NCBI RefSeq assembly: GCF_037893015.1
Contig: NC_133663.1
Coordinates: 224,292,064-224,356,063 of the forward strand
Length of the DNA: 64,000 nt
Direction of reading: 5' to 3'
Source: Macrotis lagotis
Taxonomy: Eukaryota; Chordata; Mammalia; Peramelemorphia; Peramelidae
Below the pieces are notes generated by a model that worked only from the letters and a program-made list of their open reading frames with translations, made no database searches and was not told the origin of the DNA. The position numbers were made by a program, and so were the translations under genes. Every line of letters starts with the position of its first letter. The stretch's first letter is position 1. Below are positions 44,901-59,900 of the stretch, piece by piece.

Positions 44901-47900
44901 CCTAAATACAATATAAAATTGCCTTACCTCTTGAGGTTTAAGTTGAGATTTAATTGCAACAGGTGGTGTTTTAGGTCGAACTGCCTCTATAAAGTGAGAA
45001 TGCAAAAAAGATAATAATTGCTGAATTAATTTTAAGCAATTCTAACTAAAATTTCTACGAATAGTTTGTTGCATCACAAACTTCTTGAACTTTAAGTAAT
45101 AAGTTTAATTCCTATATTTATCTCTCATCCAAAACAACTTATAAATAAAAAATGCTACTTAAAAAGCTAGATTTCAGGTTAATTCTCTTCCTTAAAGATA
45201 AATGTTATTTTATTTCTCAAACTATAATTAAAAAGATTCTTAAGACAATTCAATCTCATTGTCCATCATCTGTAAAGTCAAGTTATTTTCCAACTTATTA
45301 AATAAAAGTTTGTTTCCAAGACCAATGTTTGATATTAGGAAAACAATCTTACTCTTACTCTGTACAAAGCGGCACAAAAGCAGAAAGAAAGAAGATAGGG
45401 GCAGCTAGGTGGCGTAGTGGATAAAGCACCGGCCCTGGAGTCAGGAGTACCTCTGTTCAAATCTTGTCTCAGACACTTAATAATTGCCTAGCTGCGTGGC
45501 CTTGGGGAAGCCACTTAACCCCGTTTGCCTTACCAAAAAAAAACCTAAAAAAAAAAAAAAAAAGGAGATGGAGTATAGCATGGAAGATACAAAAAAGCAA
45601 GAAGTACTGGATCATGTTATGTCTAGGAAGAAGTCAAGTATAAGAAGAATGGAGAGGGAGAAAATGACCAGGTAATGAAAAGTTTTAATGCCAAACAAAG
45701 GACATTTGATTCCTGGAGGTAATGGGGTGAAATGAGTTTGCTGAAGGGGTAATGAAGGAGTGTAGATTAGTTTGGACCAATGAGAAGTTACTACACTAAT
45801 TCTGGGGAAAGATGGTGAGGATATTGGTTATGAGTGTGGGAATAAAGTGACATATAGAAGAGATCATGTGAATGTAGCAACAGCAAAATATAGCAACAGA
45901 GCGGAAGACTGAGGTGAGATTTAGAGAGAAAGACAAGTTATTTTTTCCAATACACTGCATTTGAGAGACTTATTGAATATCCATTTCAAAAATGTTCAAA
46001 AGGTAGACAAATAATGTGGGACAGTGGTTCAGAAGAGAGAAGTGGGTTTGAATCTAGACATCTGGGAATCAACTACATAGAAATGATAAATGAATCCAAG
46101 GGACCTGATGAGATCACCTAATGAAATATCTTTTCATTATCGATAATAAATCACTAAACTTCAAAAGTTAACATATAAAGTTGTGATTGTAGTTAAAATA
46201 AAATGCCTGAGTCATGCATGCAGCATATATATATATATTTCACTTATGAGGATATTTTTCTTAATAATAACTAAGACTAATAATATCATGAAGTGAAAGA
46301 TTAAGTTGCTAAATTTTATTCTAACTACAACAAATAATTGGAATTGAATCAAAATAAAATTTGTGTCAGAGAATAGATTTTGATCATAACAATTAGCAAA
46401 CTTGGAGAAATTTGCTGTGGGACTTAGGTATAAAGAAAGGAGAAGGGGGCGGAGCCAAGATGGCGACATGAAGGGATCTAGTCTTAGGAGCTCTCTGATA
46501 AAAACTCATAAACTAAGGACTCTAACTAAACTTTCCAGAGACAGAACCCACAAGGGGACCCAGTGAGGCAGTTCTCCTACTCAAGGTAACCTGGAAAAGA
46601 GCAGAAAGCCTCTGCTCCCGGGGGTCGGAGGGGAGGCCGGCCAGATCCAAAGAACTTCAGCCTCCTGGAGGCAGCCCCAGGGCACTGGGAGCCGCAGCTC
46701 ACAGCAGCGGGGGAGTCTCCTGAGCTGCACCCCGGGGAGCACCAGGCACAAAGTGAGGGAACAGCGGGGGACCTCTGCCAGAGCAAGCACGTGGAGCCCA
46801 GCCCTCAGGGCACACAGCCAGCACCTTGGTCTTTCAGCAGCCCAGACCCAGAAACAGAAGCCCCCAGGGCATGAGCCCATTGAGCTGAGGGAGGGGAGTG
46901 AAGAGAGAGACTGCCAAGCTCTGTCCTCTGCCCCTGGAACAGGACTCTGGGGCTCTGACCACATTCAGATCCTAATTGCAATCTAGGTCCCCCCATAGAA
47001 CAACAGGGTCCCCCCCACCTCGGCCCTGTGGCAGAGGGGGGCACTTATGGTCATTCACAGACCAGGAGGGAGGACAGAACCTCACACACTGAGATCCTTG
47101 TGGGAGTGTCCCAAAAGCTCAGGAAGCACCCTAAAAAACATGCTTAGGCTGGGAAAATGAACAAGCAAAGAAACAAGAGGAAGACCATTGAGAAATATTT
47201 TGCAAATGAGCCCAAGAAGGATCAAAATACTCAGTCTGAAGATGAGGAAGCACAAGCTCCTGCATCTAAAGACTCCAAGAAAAAAAGAAATTGGGCTCAG
47301 GCTATGACAGAGCTCAAAAAAGACTTTGAAAATCAAATGAAGGAGTTGGAAGAAAAACTGGGAAAAGAAAAGAGAGAGATGCAGGAAAAACATGAAAATG
47401 AAGTCAGCAGCTTAGTCAAGGAAATCCAAAAAAAATGCTGAAGAAATTAGCATGCTAAAAACCAGCTTAGGTCAAATGGATAAAACAGTTCAAAAAGTTA
47501 TTGAGGAGAAGAATGCTTTAAAAACAAAAATTGGCCAGATGGAAAAAGAGATAAGAAAACTCTCTGAGGAGAACAAATCCTTCAGACAAAGAATAGAATT
47601 CAGGGAGATTGATGAATTTACCAGAAATCAGGAATCAATACTTCAAAACCAAAAAAAATGAAAAATTAGAAGAAAATGTGAAATATCTCATTGCAAAAAC
47701 AACTGATATGGAAAACAGACTTAGGAAAGATAATTTGAAAATTATTGGAATACCTGAAAGTCATGATCAGGAAGAGCCTTGACATCATTTTCAAAGAATT
47801 ACTACAGGAAAATTGCCCTGATATTCTAGAAGCAGAGGGCAAAATAGAAATGGAGAGAATCCACCGATCCCCCAGAGAAAGAGATCCCAAAAAAACCAAC

Positions 47901-50900
47901 CCCCAGGAATATTATAGCCAAGTTCCAGAACTCCCAAGTCAAAGAGAAAATATTACAAGCAGCCAGAAGGACACAGTTCAAATATCGTGGAGCTGCAGTC
48001 AGGATCACACAGGACTTAGCAGCAACTACACTGGAAGCTCGTAGGGCTTGGAATACAATATACCGGAAGGCAAAAGAGCTTAGAATGCAGCCAAGAATGA
48101 ACTACCCAGCAAGGCTGAATGTCCTCTTCCAGGGAAAAAGATGGACTTTCAATGAACCAGGGGAATTTCAAAGGTTCCTTTTGGAATGGCCAGAGCTGAA
48201 CAGAAGGTTTGATCTTCAGATACAGGACTCAGGTGAAGCATGGAGATTGGAGGAGAGGGGGGAAATATGAGGGACTTAATGAGGATGAACTGCATGTATA
48301 GAAAAATGATAATGATAATATTCATATGAACCATCTCAGTTAATAGAGCAGGTAGAGGGAGCTTTTATAGTTGAAGCACAGGAGAAAGCTGAATTCGAAG
48401 ATAAAATATGGTGTAAAAATGGAGTCAATAGAAAAAAAGTGAAATGTAATGTGAGAAAGAAAAAGGAGAGGAGGAATAGGCCAAGATATCTCATATAATA
48501 AGTTTTTTCTTTATTACAATGAGCTATTGCAATGATATGGAAGAGGGGAAGGCAAGGGGGAATGAGGGAACCTTTGTTCTCATCAGAGATGGCTAGGAGA
48601 GCAAACAGCAAATATATTCAATGGGGTATAGACAACTGGAGTAAGAAGGAGGGGGGGAGCAGGGGGAAGGGGAGGGGATGTGAATAAAGGAGGAGAGGAT
48701 GGACCATGGGGGGAGAGTGGTCAGATATAGCACATTTTCTTTTTTACTTCTTGCAAGGGGCTGGGATTTGATGGCCTGCCCAGGACCACAGGGCCAGGTA
48801 GATTCTGGGCCTAAGAGGTGGTATGGGGGCTCAGGGCTTCTTGGCCCCAGGACCAGGGATCTGTCTGCTGCACAACTCAGAGACCCTACAGCAGAGTCAG
48901 AGTGAAAGGAGAGAGAAAATATAGTACAAGGTAGTGGAGAAATAAGAAAGGAGGGAGTTGCAATCAGCAATGGCAATGGTGAAAAATATGGAAGTAACTT
49001 TTGTGATGGACTTATCATAAATAATGTGATCCACCCACAGAGTTGATGGTGTTGGAACAAAGACTGAAGCACATCTTTTGTTATTACTATTTTGGGAAGG
49101 GTGCAGGGCAAGTGAGGCTGGGTGGCCTGCCTGGGGCCACATAGCAGGGTGATCTTTGGGTGTCTGGGGCCAGATTCAAATCCAGGTGCTCCTGGCTCAA
49201 GGGCCAATTCTGTCTGCCACCCAGCCACCCCTACTATTATTACTATTTTATTTTGGGTCGTTTTTTTTGTTATTTTTTTCTTCTTTTTGGTTTTTGCAGG
49301 GCAGTGGGGATTGGGTAGCTTGCATGTCACATGGCTGGGTGATTATTAGGTTTATGAGGCTGCATATGGACTCGGGTGCTCGTGGCTCCAGGGCTGGTGC
49401 TTTGTCCATTGCGCCACCTGGCCATACCTACAATTATTACTATTATTTTTTTTAATTTTAATTTTTTCTCTCTCCCCTTTACTTTTTTCGTCCAAGCAAA
49501 TCTATCTATATTTATGGGGGAGGGGTAATTTGTTTACTTGTAAACAAGCTTATTTTATTAATGTAAAAAAAAATTTGTACAAAATGAGAATAAAAAAATA
49601 AATTAAAAAAAAAGAAAGGAGAAAGAGTCACTGTGGAGGAGAAAAAGTATTTAAAAAAAAGAAAGAAGATAAAACAAAAGTTAAGAGGATAGGAAGAAAA
49701 AAGGTAGACTGGGGCAGGATGTTTGGAGGAATAATGGAGACATGTCCTAAGCATGAAGAAACTGGGAAACTGGAAGAGTAAAGAGAAAAATTTGAAGAAT
49801 CAACAGTTAATGGGCAAGATATGGGGGCTGAGGGGGTAGGGCAGGTAAAAAGTGACTTCTACTTCTAGGAAAAATTAAAATCCTATCATTTGAGTTTTAT
49901 AAAGGTAACATGTTAGAAGTCTCAACATTATTTGTTTTAAGAAAATAGCAAAAATTATTTTCATGAAGTTAAGTACCTGAGAGTTGTGAGTCACTTTCTC
50001 TGCCACTATTCTTTTCTTCCTTTCCCACGGCTTGCTGCTGGGCTGCCAGCGCAGTCAGCTGTGCAGACTGTTTAATCAGGGAGACACGATAAAAATAATT
50101 CCTCCAAAACACTTCCTCTTTTACACTGAAGACAAACATGAATAAAGATATTAAAGACATTCTTTTCATTTTTTGGAATAAAAAAGGAACAAAATAGCAA
50201 AAATTGAACAGTGATCTTTCTATGGTAGCAAATAAAAAATATTACAGTAGAAAACATAGGAGAAAGAATACCCCTGTAGGTTATGAGATTTAATAATAAT
50301 CTGAGCTCCATCTCTGAAGTCCTAACACCAAGAAAACTATAAGCTCCTTGAGGGCAGGTAATCCAGGGACTAAACACAGTGCCTGGCATTTAGCAGGAAC
50401 TTAATACATGTTTATTGAATTGAATGGAGACCAGAGGTCAATAAATTAAAGTATATGTATATATCCTAGAAATTTCCAGAGTACTGTTTAGAGTAAGGTA
50501 AACATTCCAGGAATACAATATTTAGTCAATATTTATTTATTTATTTACCACCAAGCTGTAGAAAAACATTCAGCATTGAAACCCTACTGTTCATGGGCCA
50601 TGGTTTAGCAAGGGGATGAGATCGGGCTAAATGGGACATTATCCTGATTGCAATCTTGAAAAATCAACTTAGCCTCATTTCTTGCAGTTTCTCTTTTTCT
50701 TTAACTCTTTAAATTTTTTAATTTTATCACTCAACTGCTCTCTTTAACCCATCCATGGTCTCTTAATTGTCAGACCTAATTTCTTCTCTGTCCCCAACTC
50801 TCTCAACATAGTTGATACATTTGATACTGCTGATTACCTTGATCTTCAGAATACAATCTCTTCCCTGAATTTTATGACAATATTCTTTTTCCTGTTTCTT

Positions 50901-53900
50901 ATCTCATCCAACTGACCGTTCCTTTTCTATCTCTTATCTTGGCTTTTCATCCATGTCAGATCCTGTAACTATGAGTGTTTATAGCAAGATTCTTTCTTTA
51001 CTTGTCCTTTTCTCTTCTTTCTTTGGGTTACCATGTAAGTTTCTAGGAGTTTAACTATCACCTCTATGCAGACCATTCACAAATGTACATATTCAGCCCT
51101 AGTCTTGTTCCTGAGTTTCAGCACCTGATCACTAATTGCGCCTATTTGATATTTCAAACAGGAAATGTGAGAGACATCTCATATTTACCTCATTATCTTT
51201 TTTCTCAACACCATTCCCTCTTTTAAACTTCATTATTTTTGTCCAAGACACAAAAATTCTTCCAGTCTTTCAACTTTATAACTTATGTATTAATACTGGA
51301 CTCACGTTCTTTCATCTGATATCCAACTAGTTGCCAAATTTTACTGTTTTTACCTCCACAATCTCTCTCACATCTGATCCCTTACCTCTTCTCATAGATG
51401 ACCTAAATTAAATTAGTTCATCCCTTTATCACCTTTACCCTAGGCTATTGCAACAGATTAATTGATCTTCCTGCCTCAGTCTATCCAACAGACTACTACT
51501 GAGGTAATTTCCCTTAAGTACCCATCTGATCATGTCACTCCTCTAGCTTTTAAAGTTCCTTAGAACCTGGTCCCACCCTATCTTTCCAGATCCACTGGAT
51601 ATAACTCTCTTCCTTCACTCTGCAATTGCAGTTCCTCATGCATTACAATCCATCTCCTGCCTCTGAATCTTGGTATACTTACTGTCTCTCATACCTGGAA
51701 TGGGCTGTGTCCCACCTCACTTTCTTCAACATAAAGCTCAAGTATCACCTTTCCTCCAATCTAGATTTGTCTACTTTTTACATTTATTCTATTTATACTT
51801 ATATAGGTAATTACTGGATACATTATTTTAATGGAGAGAATGAATTGTTTTATTCCTTGTATTTGTATCCCTAGCATTTGGCACAGTGCTTAGAATATGG
51901 TAGATATTTCCTGACTGAAAAATTGAACAATGTCTGCTCTCAAGGATTTTGCCTCTTTTAAGGGAAGATCTACACATCAAGAGAAGTATATGAGCTAGAA
52001 GTGCTCAGGGATGGTGGATTCTGTGAAAAGGTGCAAAGATAGTAAAGGAGATATCATTTATGAGGGCAGACTGGCTGGACCAAAGAGTGCCAGAATAAAA
52101 GTAATAAATCTGGAGAGGTTAAATTGGAGTTAAGACAGTGAGGAGCTTTCAATACCCAACAGAGGAAGTCTGTAGATCAGAAGAGGAATGAAGCAGATCT
52201 GTGATTTAGTTATATGTCACTGAAGTAGTTGGGAGTAGACTGGAAAGGACTGAAAAGTGAAGATTTGAAGCAGGAAGAGCAATATAGGATATCAAAGATG
52301 AATTCATGACAGAGTCTTTACTAAACTTTGCAAAATGCTTATGTATATTACTGTAGGATTCTTAATCCTTCAAGAACTTAGAGGTATTATTATTTCTACT
52401 TTAGATATGAATAAACTGAAGTTCATTATTTTTATGTTACAAGGTGTTAAAAATGGGGAAAAAACATAGAGAGAAATGATAATAGCAATCATATGCTAGA
52501 GATTACCTGACAATAGGGCATGGAAAACATTTTCACTGTGCATACTATACATCCATGACAAGAGGTAAAAAATATGCAGGTCCACCCTTTAAGAACTTGG
52601 GGGTCATTTCCACATCATGATAAGGAATCAGAGTTAAGATTTCTGAGATGGAATGAGATGATTGCCAGAAAAGTGAATGCTATTTTAAGGATGCATTAGA
52701 AGAAATATAGTGTCTATATAAATCATAAACCTTTTAAAAGGTGCTGCTGATACAGCACCTATTATGGCTGAAGAACCAAGAAAAACACTGGGTCAACAAT
52801 GAAGCCCTTCACAATCTAAACTTCCATTTGCCTTTCTAGCCTCACTTGCTGTCACTTCCCTTTACATAATGTCTGTTCCACACAAACTGACCAACCAGCT
52901 GATCTCAAGCAAAACTGCCTGCCCTTCTTTCGTGCCTTTGCATAGGTTCTCCACCCCCATCCCCTTACCCCTGGTATCTGGACTATACTCCTTATTCCTC
53001 ACCTCCAGCTCTTTTCAAAGCATTTCAGGGATTACTCCAACACAAATTCCTCCCCAATGCCCACAGCTGATACTGCTCTTTTCCTCTTGAAAGTACTTTG
53101 CATGATGTTTGCCTTTTTGTTCTCAAAGAAGACTATGGCATCAGGGAGGTGGATGCCATGACAAGTACATGACTTGGATTTGAGTAAGGGGGTTTCTATG
53201 CTAAGTCACTAGCCTCATTTTCTCTTTCAGAGCCATCTGGGTACAGTGGCCAGAATGAATGACTAGAGATGGTCTGGGTATGAGGCTATCAGAGTTAAGC
53301 TGGTAAATGTCAAATGTCTGAAGTCAAGTTTAAACTCAGGTTCCGAACCCAGGGCTAGTGTTCCATCCACTGTACCACTTAGCTGCCCTCTGCAGAGACT
53401 CTGTTGTATTCTCCCCCATTAAAAAAGTAAATTTCTTTAGCAGTGTCCCTTATACCTTATATGGACAACAATTTAGACATGGTTCCTGTCCTTATGGAGA
53501 CCACTTCAAGGATATTTTCTTCAGTTCTTGGCACCATATTATAAGAGGGATAATAGGAAACAAAAATGTCTCCAGGGAAACTTGTACAGAGAAGAAAGTA
53601 CTTGATAACCACAATATATGAAGCACATTTAATAATTCAATTCAATATTCATTACTGAGTACCAACAACAATGCAAGGAACTAAGAGTGGTTTGCTTGAA
53701 CACATGACAAAAAAGGGAAAATAATCTCACCTTTGCCACTCAGTATCGACAGAATCTTAAGCAGTTCCATTTTAAATTTATAAAATAATATCTTAAAACT
53801 AGATAATCCCTAAAGGTCACTGAAGCACAAAAATTCTGATTTGTCACATTCAAATAAACATATTTTCCAATAACAGATAGTACTAAACAAGAGGCTTTCA

Positions 53901-56900
53901 AGGATACCTAAAAAATAAACAAGTTATGAAATTTTAGTTAAAGTACATAGTGAAAAAAAGATAAAAAAAATAAAGTACACAGTGCTTACTGTTTAGGAAC
54001 AAGGTCAAATCTCATTCTGTTCAGCAATTCATCTTCTTGAAGCATTACCATAGCAACAGGATACATTTGATCAAAATCAAAATTAAACTGAACACCCACT
54101 GGAGGATCACGCAAGAAATTTCTTTTGTCCTTTAATTAATAGGAAGATAAAGAAATACATATGATAAAATTAATATAAATAACTAACCCAAATACTTTTA
54201 TTTATTTACACATTACAATAGACTTGTGATAAAAGTAAACATAACCCCCCCCAAAGATAGAGAAGTCCATCAGAGAAGTTGCTTCAATATTTTTTCCCCA
54301 CAGTTGCTATTGCTAACTGTATTTCCCTCCATCTATTCCATTTTCTCTCTCTTTCACTTTATCCCTCCTCAAAAGTGTGTTGTGAGGCAACCAAGTGGAC
54401 AGAGCACTGGCCATGGAATCAGAAATTAACTCAAATATTTAAGTCATAAGAATATCAGACTTTGCTTAAGCTAATTGTGTAAAGAAAAAATTAATATAAA
54501 AAGCACTAAATTCTGTTAGAAAATTAATTCTTAGTAAAAGGAGGAAATCTTAAAAAATAAAAAAGGGAAAACAAATTTTTGTCAAATATGATATCCTTCC
54601 ATGTTTCACAACTTATACATGTAAACTATTATATCACTTACTTTCAGAATGTCTTAAAAACATTTTTACTGCATTAAAGTTGATTAAGTTAAAGCTATTT
54701 GTCTCACTTTAGCTATACAGTGTTCCCAACATCTTCGTGTAATTTTAAACAAGCTATTAAAGTAAAATGGAGGTAAAAAGGGCATCTAAGTCTCAGAGAT
54801 GTTGAGAAAATCAAATGTGATTATATGCTTATACTCTTTCTTTTGATTCCCATCCACTTTCCATTACATTTCCTAAAGCAGCTTATTCAAAGCTTTCCAG
54901 CAGTATCCCAACAATGCCCTAACACTCATGTCTGCAGCTAGGATAGTCTCCTCCTCTTCCAAGAAAACTGAAGCTATCTACCACAAGCTCCCTTATCTCT
55001 GGTCTTTCACACTTCAAAACCTCTGGTCCTTATGTCCTTGCCTGTAGTCTCAGAGGATAAAGCTGCACTTCTATTTTATCAGTGCTATCTCTCTCTATTT
55101 GTGCCCTTAATCCCAGGTCTCCACCAGGAAATTTCTCTATTGAGTATTCTTCTCTCCCCAGTCATTCTCCATCTTTCTGTTCTACTGATAAAAATCTTCA
55201 AGTCTCCACACTGCTTAGAAATCATTCCCTGGGAGAATCTGAAAGCAATCTGGGGGAAATGATGACATTTCACATATAATTTCCATAATAAGTTTCAATT
55301 CACTACATGATCTAGATATAAAATGTCCTATCATAAACAAATTAGAAGGGAGGGCAATATTACCTTCAAAATTAGGGACTGGAAAATGGGATAGAGAGCA
55401 TCTCAGCAGGCAAACTGGACAATTTTGATTATATAAAACTGAAAAACTTTTACATGAATAAACAAGATCAATGAAGTCAAAATGATAGTTAACTTGGAAG
55501 TCTGCAGCCAATTTCTGATAGTCTGATATAGAAGATATATAAGGAACTAATATAAATATATAGGAATTGAACTGATGCTGAGTGAGATAAGCAGAACCAG
55601 AAAAACACTGTACATCCTAACAGCAACATGGTAGTGATGTTCAACCTTGAAGGACTTGCTCATTCCATCAGTGCAACAATCGGGAACAATTTTGGGCTGT
55701 CTGCAAAGGAGAGTACCATCTGTATCCAGATAAGGAGCTGTGGAGTTTGAACAAAGTGCAAGGACTATTCCCTTTAATTCAGAAAAAAAAAAAACAGATA
55801 AGATAGCTTATTGTCTGATCTTGTTACCTCTTAGACTTCTCTTCTCTTTAAGGATATGATTTCTCTCTCATCACACCCAATTTGGATCAAGGTACAACAC
55901 AGAAACAAAGTAAAGACTGACAGAGTGCTTTCTGGGGGGGGGGGGGAGCAAGATTGGGGGAAAATTGTAAAACTCAAATGATATCTTTAATAAAAATAAA
56001 TTTTAAAAAATAAATATGTAGGAATAAGAGTCATTGCTCAATAAGTAAATATTCAAAACTTTTTCTTTCTTCTCTTCTCAAACCTCCATCTTGCCTCATT
56101 TTATAGAAAACTACAGATTAACTGTAAACTTCCACTTCTCTCATATCATTCCTATGACTTTTGCCACTATTTCTTCTTTCACCCTTGTCTGACGTACTGA
56201 GGATATCTTATTCCTCCATCTTTCAACAGACTGCCTCCTCTGTCATCCTCTAGCACTAATTTTCTTTTTTTAATCATATAAATGTTTTGTTTTCCAATTA
56301 TATACAATAGTAGCTTCTACTATTCATTTTTGCAAGGTTTTGAATTTTACAATTCCCCCCCTCCCTCCAACAGAAGGCAATCTGATATAGTCTTTACATT
56401 TGTTTCCATGATATGCATAGATCAAAATTGAATGTCTTGAGACAAAAAAAAAATCCATAAGTAAGAAAGAAAATAATAGAGATAGTAACTGTGCAATTCA
56501 TAAGTCAACTTTTTAAAAATTGAAGATGGGGGTGGCTAGGTGGTGCAGAGGATAGAGCACCAGCCCTGGAGTCAGGAGTACCTTAGTTCAAATGCGGCCT
56601 CAGACACTTAATAATTACCTAGCTGTGTGGCCTTGGGCAAGCCACTTAACACTTGCCAAAAACTTGAAGATAATAATCTTTAGTCCTCATTTGAACTCCA
56701 CAGTTCCTTCTTTGGATATAGATGGTATTCTCTATTACAGAGTCCCTAAAATTGTCTCTGATTATTGCACTGATGGAGTGAGCAAGTCTGTCAAGGTTGA
56801 TCATCACCCCATGTTATTGTTAAGGTTTATAGTGTTCTTCTGGTTCTGCTCATTTCACTCAGTATCAATTCATACAAGTTTTCCCAGGCTTTTCTGAATT

Positions 56901-59900
56901 CCCATCCCTAATTTCTTACAGAACAATAGTGTTCCATCACATACATATACCACAATTTGTTCAGTCATCCCCCAAATGATGACACCCTCTCAATTTCCAA
57001 TTCTTTGTCACTACAAACAGCTGCTATGAATAATTTTTGTATATGCGGGGTTTTTACCCCTTTTCATAATCTCTTCAGGAGACAGATCCAGGTATTGCTG
57101 GATCAAAGGGTATACACATTTTTTAGGGTTTTTTTGGCAAGGCAATGGAGTTAAGTAACTTGCCCAGGTCTACACAGCTAGGTATTAAGTGTCTGTGGCC
57201 ACATTTGAACTCAGGTCCTTCTGACTCCAGGGTCAGTGCTCTATTCACTACCTACCTAGCTGCCCCTGGTATACACATTTTTACTGCCCTTTGGGCGCAA
57301 TTCTAAATTTTTCTCCTGTAAGGCTGGATCAATTCTCAGCTCCTCCAACAATGCATTAGTGTCCCAAATTTCCCACATCCCCTTCAACATTGGCCAATAT
57401 GACCAGAAAGGATAATGATCAATCTGAAAGGTGTGAGGTGGTACCTCAGAGATATTTTAATTTGCATTTCTCTAATCAATAATGATTTAGAGCAATTTTT
57501 CATATAACTATAGTTTTGATTTCCTTAACAGAGAAATTGCTTTTGCATTTCCTTTGAACATTTGTCATTGGGGGAAGGCTTTTTTTAAAAAATAAATTTG
57601 ACTCAGTTCTCTGTATATTTTATTTTTTTTTAGGTTTTTTTGCAAGGCAATGGGGTTAAGTGGCTTGCCCAAGGCCACACAGCTAGGTAATTATTAAGTG
57701 TCTGAGACCGGATTTGAACCCAGGTACTCCTGACTCCAGTACCGGTGCTTTACCCACTGCGCCACCTAGCCGCCCCCTCTGTATATTTTATAAATGAGTC
57801 ATTTGTCAGAAACACTAGTTGTAAAAATTGTTTCCCAATTTATTACATTTCTTTTGATCTTGGTTAGTGGTTTTGTTTGCTCTAGCACTTATTTTCAATT
57901 TCTCCATTGCCTACTGCCTCATTCTCTACATGTACTCATTTCTCTCATCCTTAAAAATCCTCACTTTTCCTTCTATCCCATTGTTGACCCAGAGTTCTTC
58001 TGCCTTTTGTGACTAAACTCCTTGAAAAGACCATTTGCAATAAGTACCTCTACTTTCTCTTCTTTCCCTCTTCTGATCTTATCATTCCACAAAAACTGCT
58101 CTTCCCTAATGATCTAACCTCTGACTCACCAGTCTTGTTCAAGGTCTTCTTTTCCAGCTGTAGTAAGGTGCTTTTGCTCTGGACACTCCTCTTTTGGCAT
58201 TCTCCCTTTTCACATTCCCATTATTTTCTAGGGTTGAATTAACTTCTTTATGCAGATACTTCCAAATTTATATGTCCAGTTCCAGTCTTTTTAGATGTCT
58301 CACCTGAATAGCTTGCTGGTACCTAAACTAAAGACATTAACTTTCTCCCTAAATCTTTCCCTTCATTAAACTTCCCTAATTTTGTTAAGTGCCACCATTC
58401 TCCCAGTTACCCAGATTTGTAACTTTGCAATTATCTTTGTCTCTTTCTTCTTTCACCTCCTATAGCCAATCAGCTGTCAAGTCCTGTTGATTCTACTTTG
58501 AAAAACTTTTCTTTTCTGCTAGAAACATGGTTACACCCTAGTATAGGCCATCACTGCCTTATCTTAGTTGGGTTTTCTGTGACTTGTTTCTCTTGATGAG
58601 AAAAGTGGCCAAAAAAATGTTCTAAAACACGGGTATGATGTTGTCAATTCCCCTTTTTCAAAAACCTTTAATGATTCCCTGTCTCCACACTAAAATAAAA
58701 TTTCCTCAATCTATACTTAAGGTCTTCTACAACATGGCTCCAACTTGCCTCTCCAGCATTTTTTCATATGATTTCCTTTCTCTGTGGTAGTTATGTGTCA
58801 CTGTAGATAGATAAGAGTACTGAGTCTGAATCAGTAAGACCCAGACACTTACTACTTGTGTGACTCTAACAAGTCACTTATCCTCTGTTTGCCTCAGTTT
58901 CCTCAAGATGGGGAATAATACTATCAACTACCTCCCAGAGTTGTTGTGTGGATAAAATGAGCTATTTTTGTAAAGCTCTCAGCACAGATCCTGGTATGTA
59001 GCCGGTGGTTTTTTTTTTTAACTTCCCAAAATCTACATTTCAGGTAAAGTAGATGACTAACTTTTATGACATCTCTTACCTCTGAGCCTTTTCATGGACT
59101 ATTTCAAAAGACTAAAGTACCTTTTTCTTCTCTCCCTTGGCCTACCAATCTCCTTCTTGACTTCAAGATTCAGCTCAGGTACTGACCATTTCTGTAAAGC
59201 ATTTCCTAATTCTCCCAGCTGAATGCCTTCTTCCTCTTAAAATTATTCTAGGATGCCCTGTCTGGATTTGTGTAATGCATATTACTTTGCCTTAATTTAT
59301 TGTCAATGATAGAACATGATTACAAAACTCTACCCTGATACTCTCTCTCTCTTTTTTAGATTTTTCAAGGCAGTGGGGTTAAATGGCTTGCCCAAGGCCA
59401 CACAGCTAGGTAATTATTAAGTGTCTGAGGCCGGATTTGAACCTGATACTCTCTTAAAGACTCTTCTTTGATCTAGTCTCATACAGTTGCCAAAGTGATT
59501 TTCCTGAAGTACTACTTTACTCAATAAATTTCAGTGGCTCACAAGTGATGTTTAAATCAAATATTGTTGCATCATTTCAAAGTCTATAGCTTTATTAGCC
59601 CATAATTATTAGTATAGTAATATTTGTATATAATCTACAAATAAGCAAATATACACACACACACACATATATGTACACACACAAACACACACATACACAC
59701 ACACGTGTAGTCTCAATTTGTTTAAGCAATGAAGGGACATGAACAAAAAAGTTTGAAAACAACTAATCTACAAAGATTTTGTTATTTAGAGATAATTTAG
59801 TACTGAGGTCTAATGAAATTAGATGGGCAGTCCCTGATAAAATTAAGGTTGACTTACAAATGGATAAAATTATTAAAAGTACATTTTACATCTTTTTAAG

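Larger units (their letters stand above)
46445..49610 (+). mobile_element. HAL1-like (half-L1) retrotransposon, copy B, in SYAP1 intron 6
   Basis: A complete 3.17-kb element opening GGGGGCGGAGCCAAGATGGCG, with a perfect 13-bp target duplication AAAGAAAGGAGAA (46432-46444 and 49611-49623). Layout: GC-rich 5' UTR (about 700 bp), an ORF1 with a few small indels (47157-48270), a purine-rich segment, three antisense SINE-like modules, then an A-rich tail. No ORF2. It is antisense to SYAP1. It is better preserved than copy A, so it is probably younger. Confidence 0.9.
56265..57879 (-). mobile_element. 5'-truncated L1, antisense, with target-site duplication and three nested SINEs
   Basis: Antisense L1 3' end to ORF2 region ('ttgaatgtcttgagacaaaa', 'ttactgccctttgggcgcaa', 'tgatttagagcaatttttca'). 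A one-mismatch duplication CTCTAGCACTAATTTTC / CTCTAGCACTTATTTTC flanks it (56248-56264 and 57880-57896), showing insertion into L2. SINEs lie at 56527-56661 (+), 57124-57268 (-) and 57624-57776 (-). Confidence 0.88.
56030..59320 (+). repeat. L2 LINE, sense, split by an L1
   Basis: L2 text before the L1 ('caacagactgcctcctctgt') resumes after 57880 ('tgcctactgcctcattctct', 'tatgcagatacttccaaatt', 'tatgtccagttccagtcttt'). The L1 at 56265-57879 and a MIR at 58795-59005 interrupt it. Confidence 0.65.

Noticed and set aside
48593..49330. 245-codon minus-strand frame
   Set aside because: It runs through the non-coding 3' half of the half-L1, including SINE modules read in sense, where SINE-derived frames commonly stay open.
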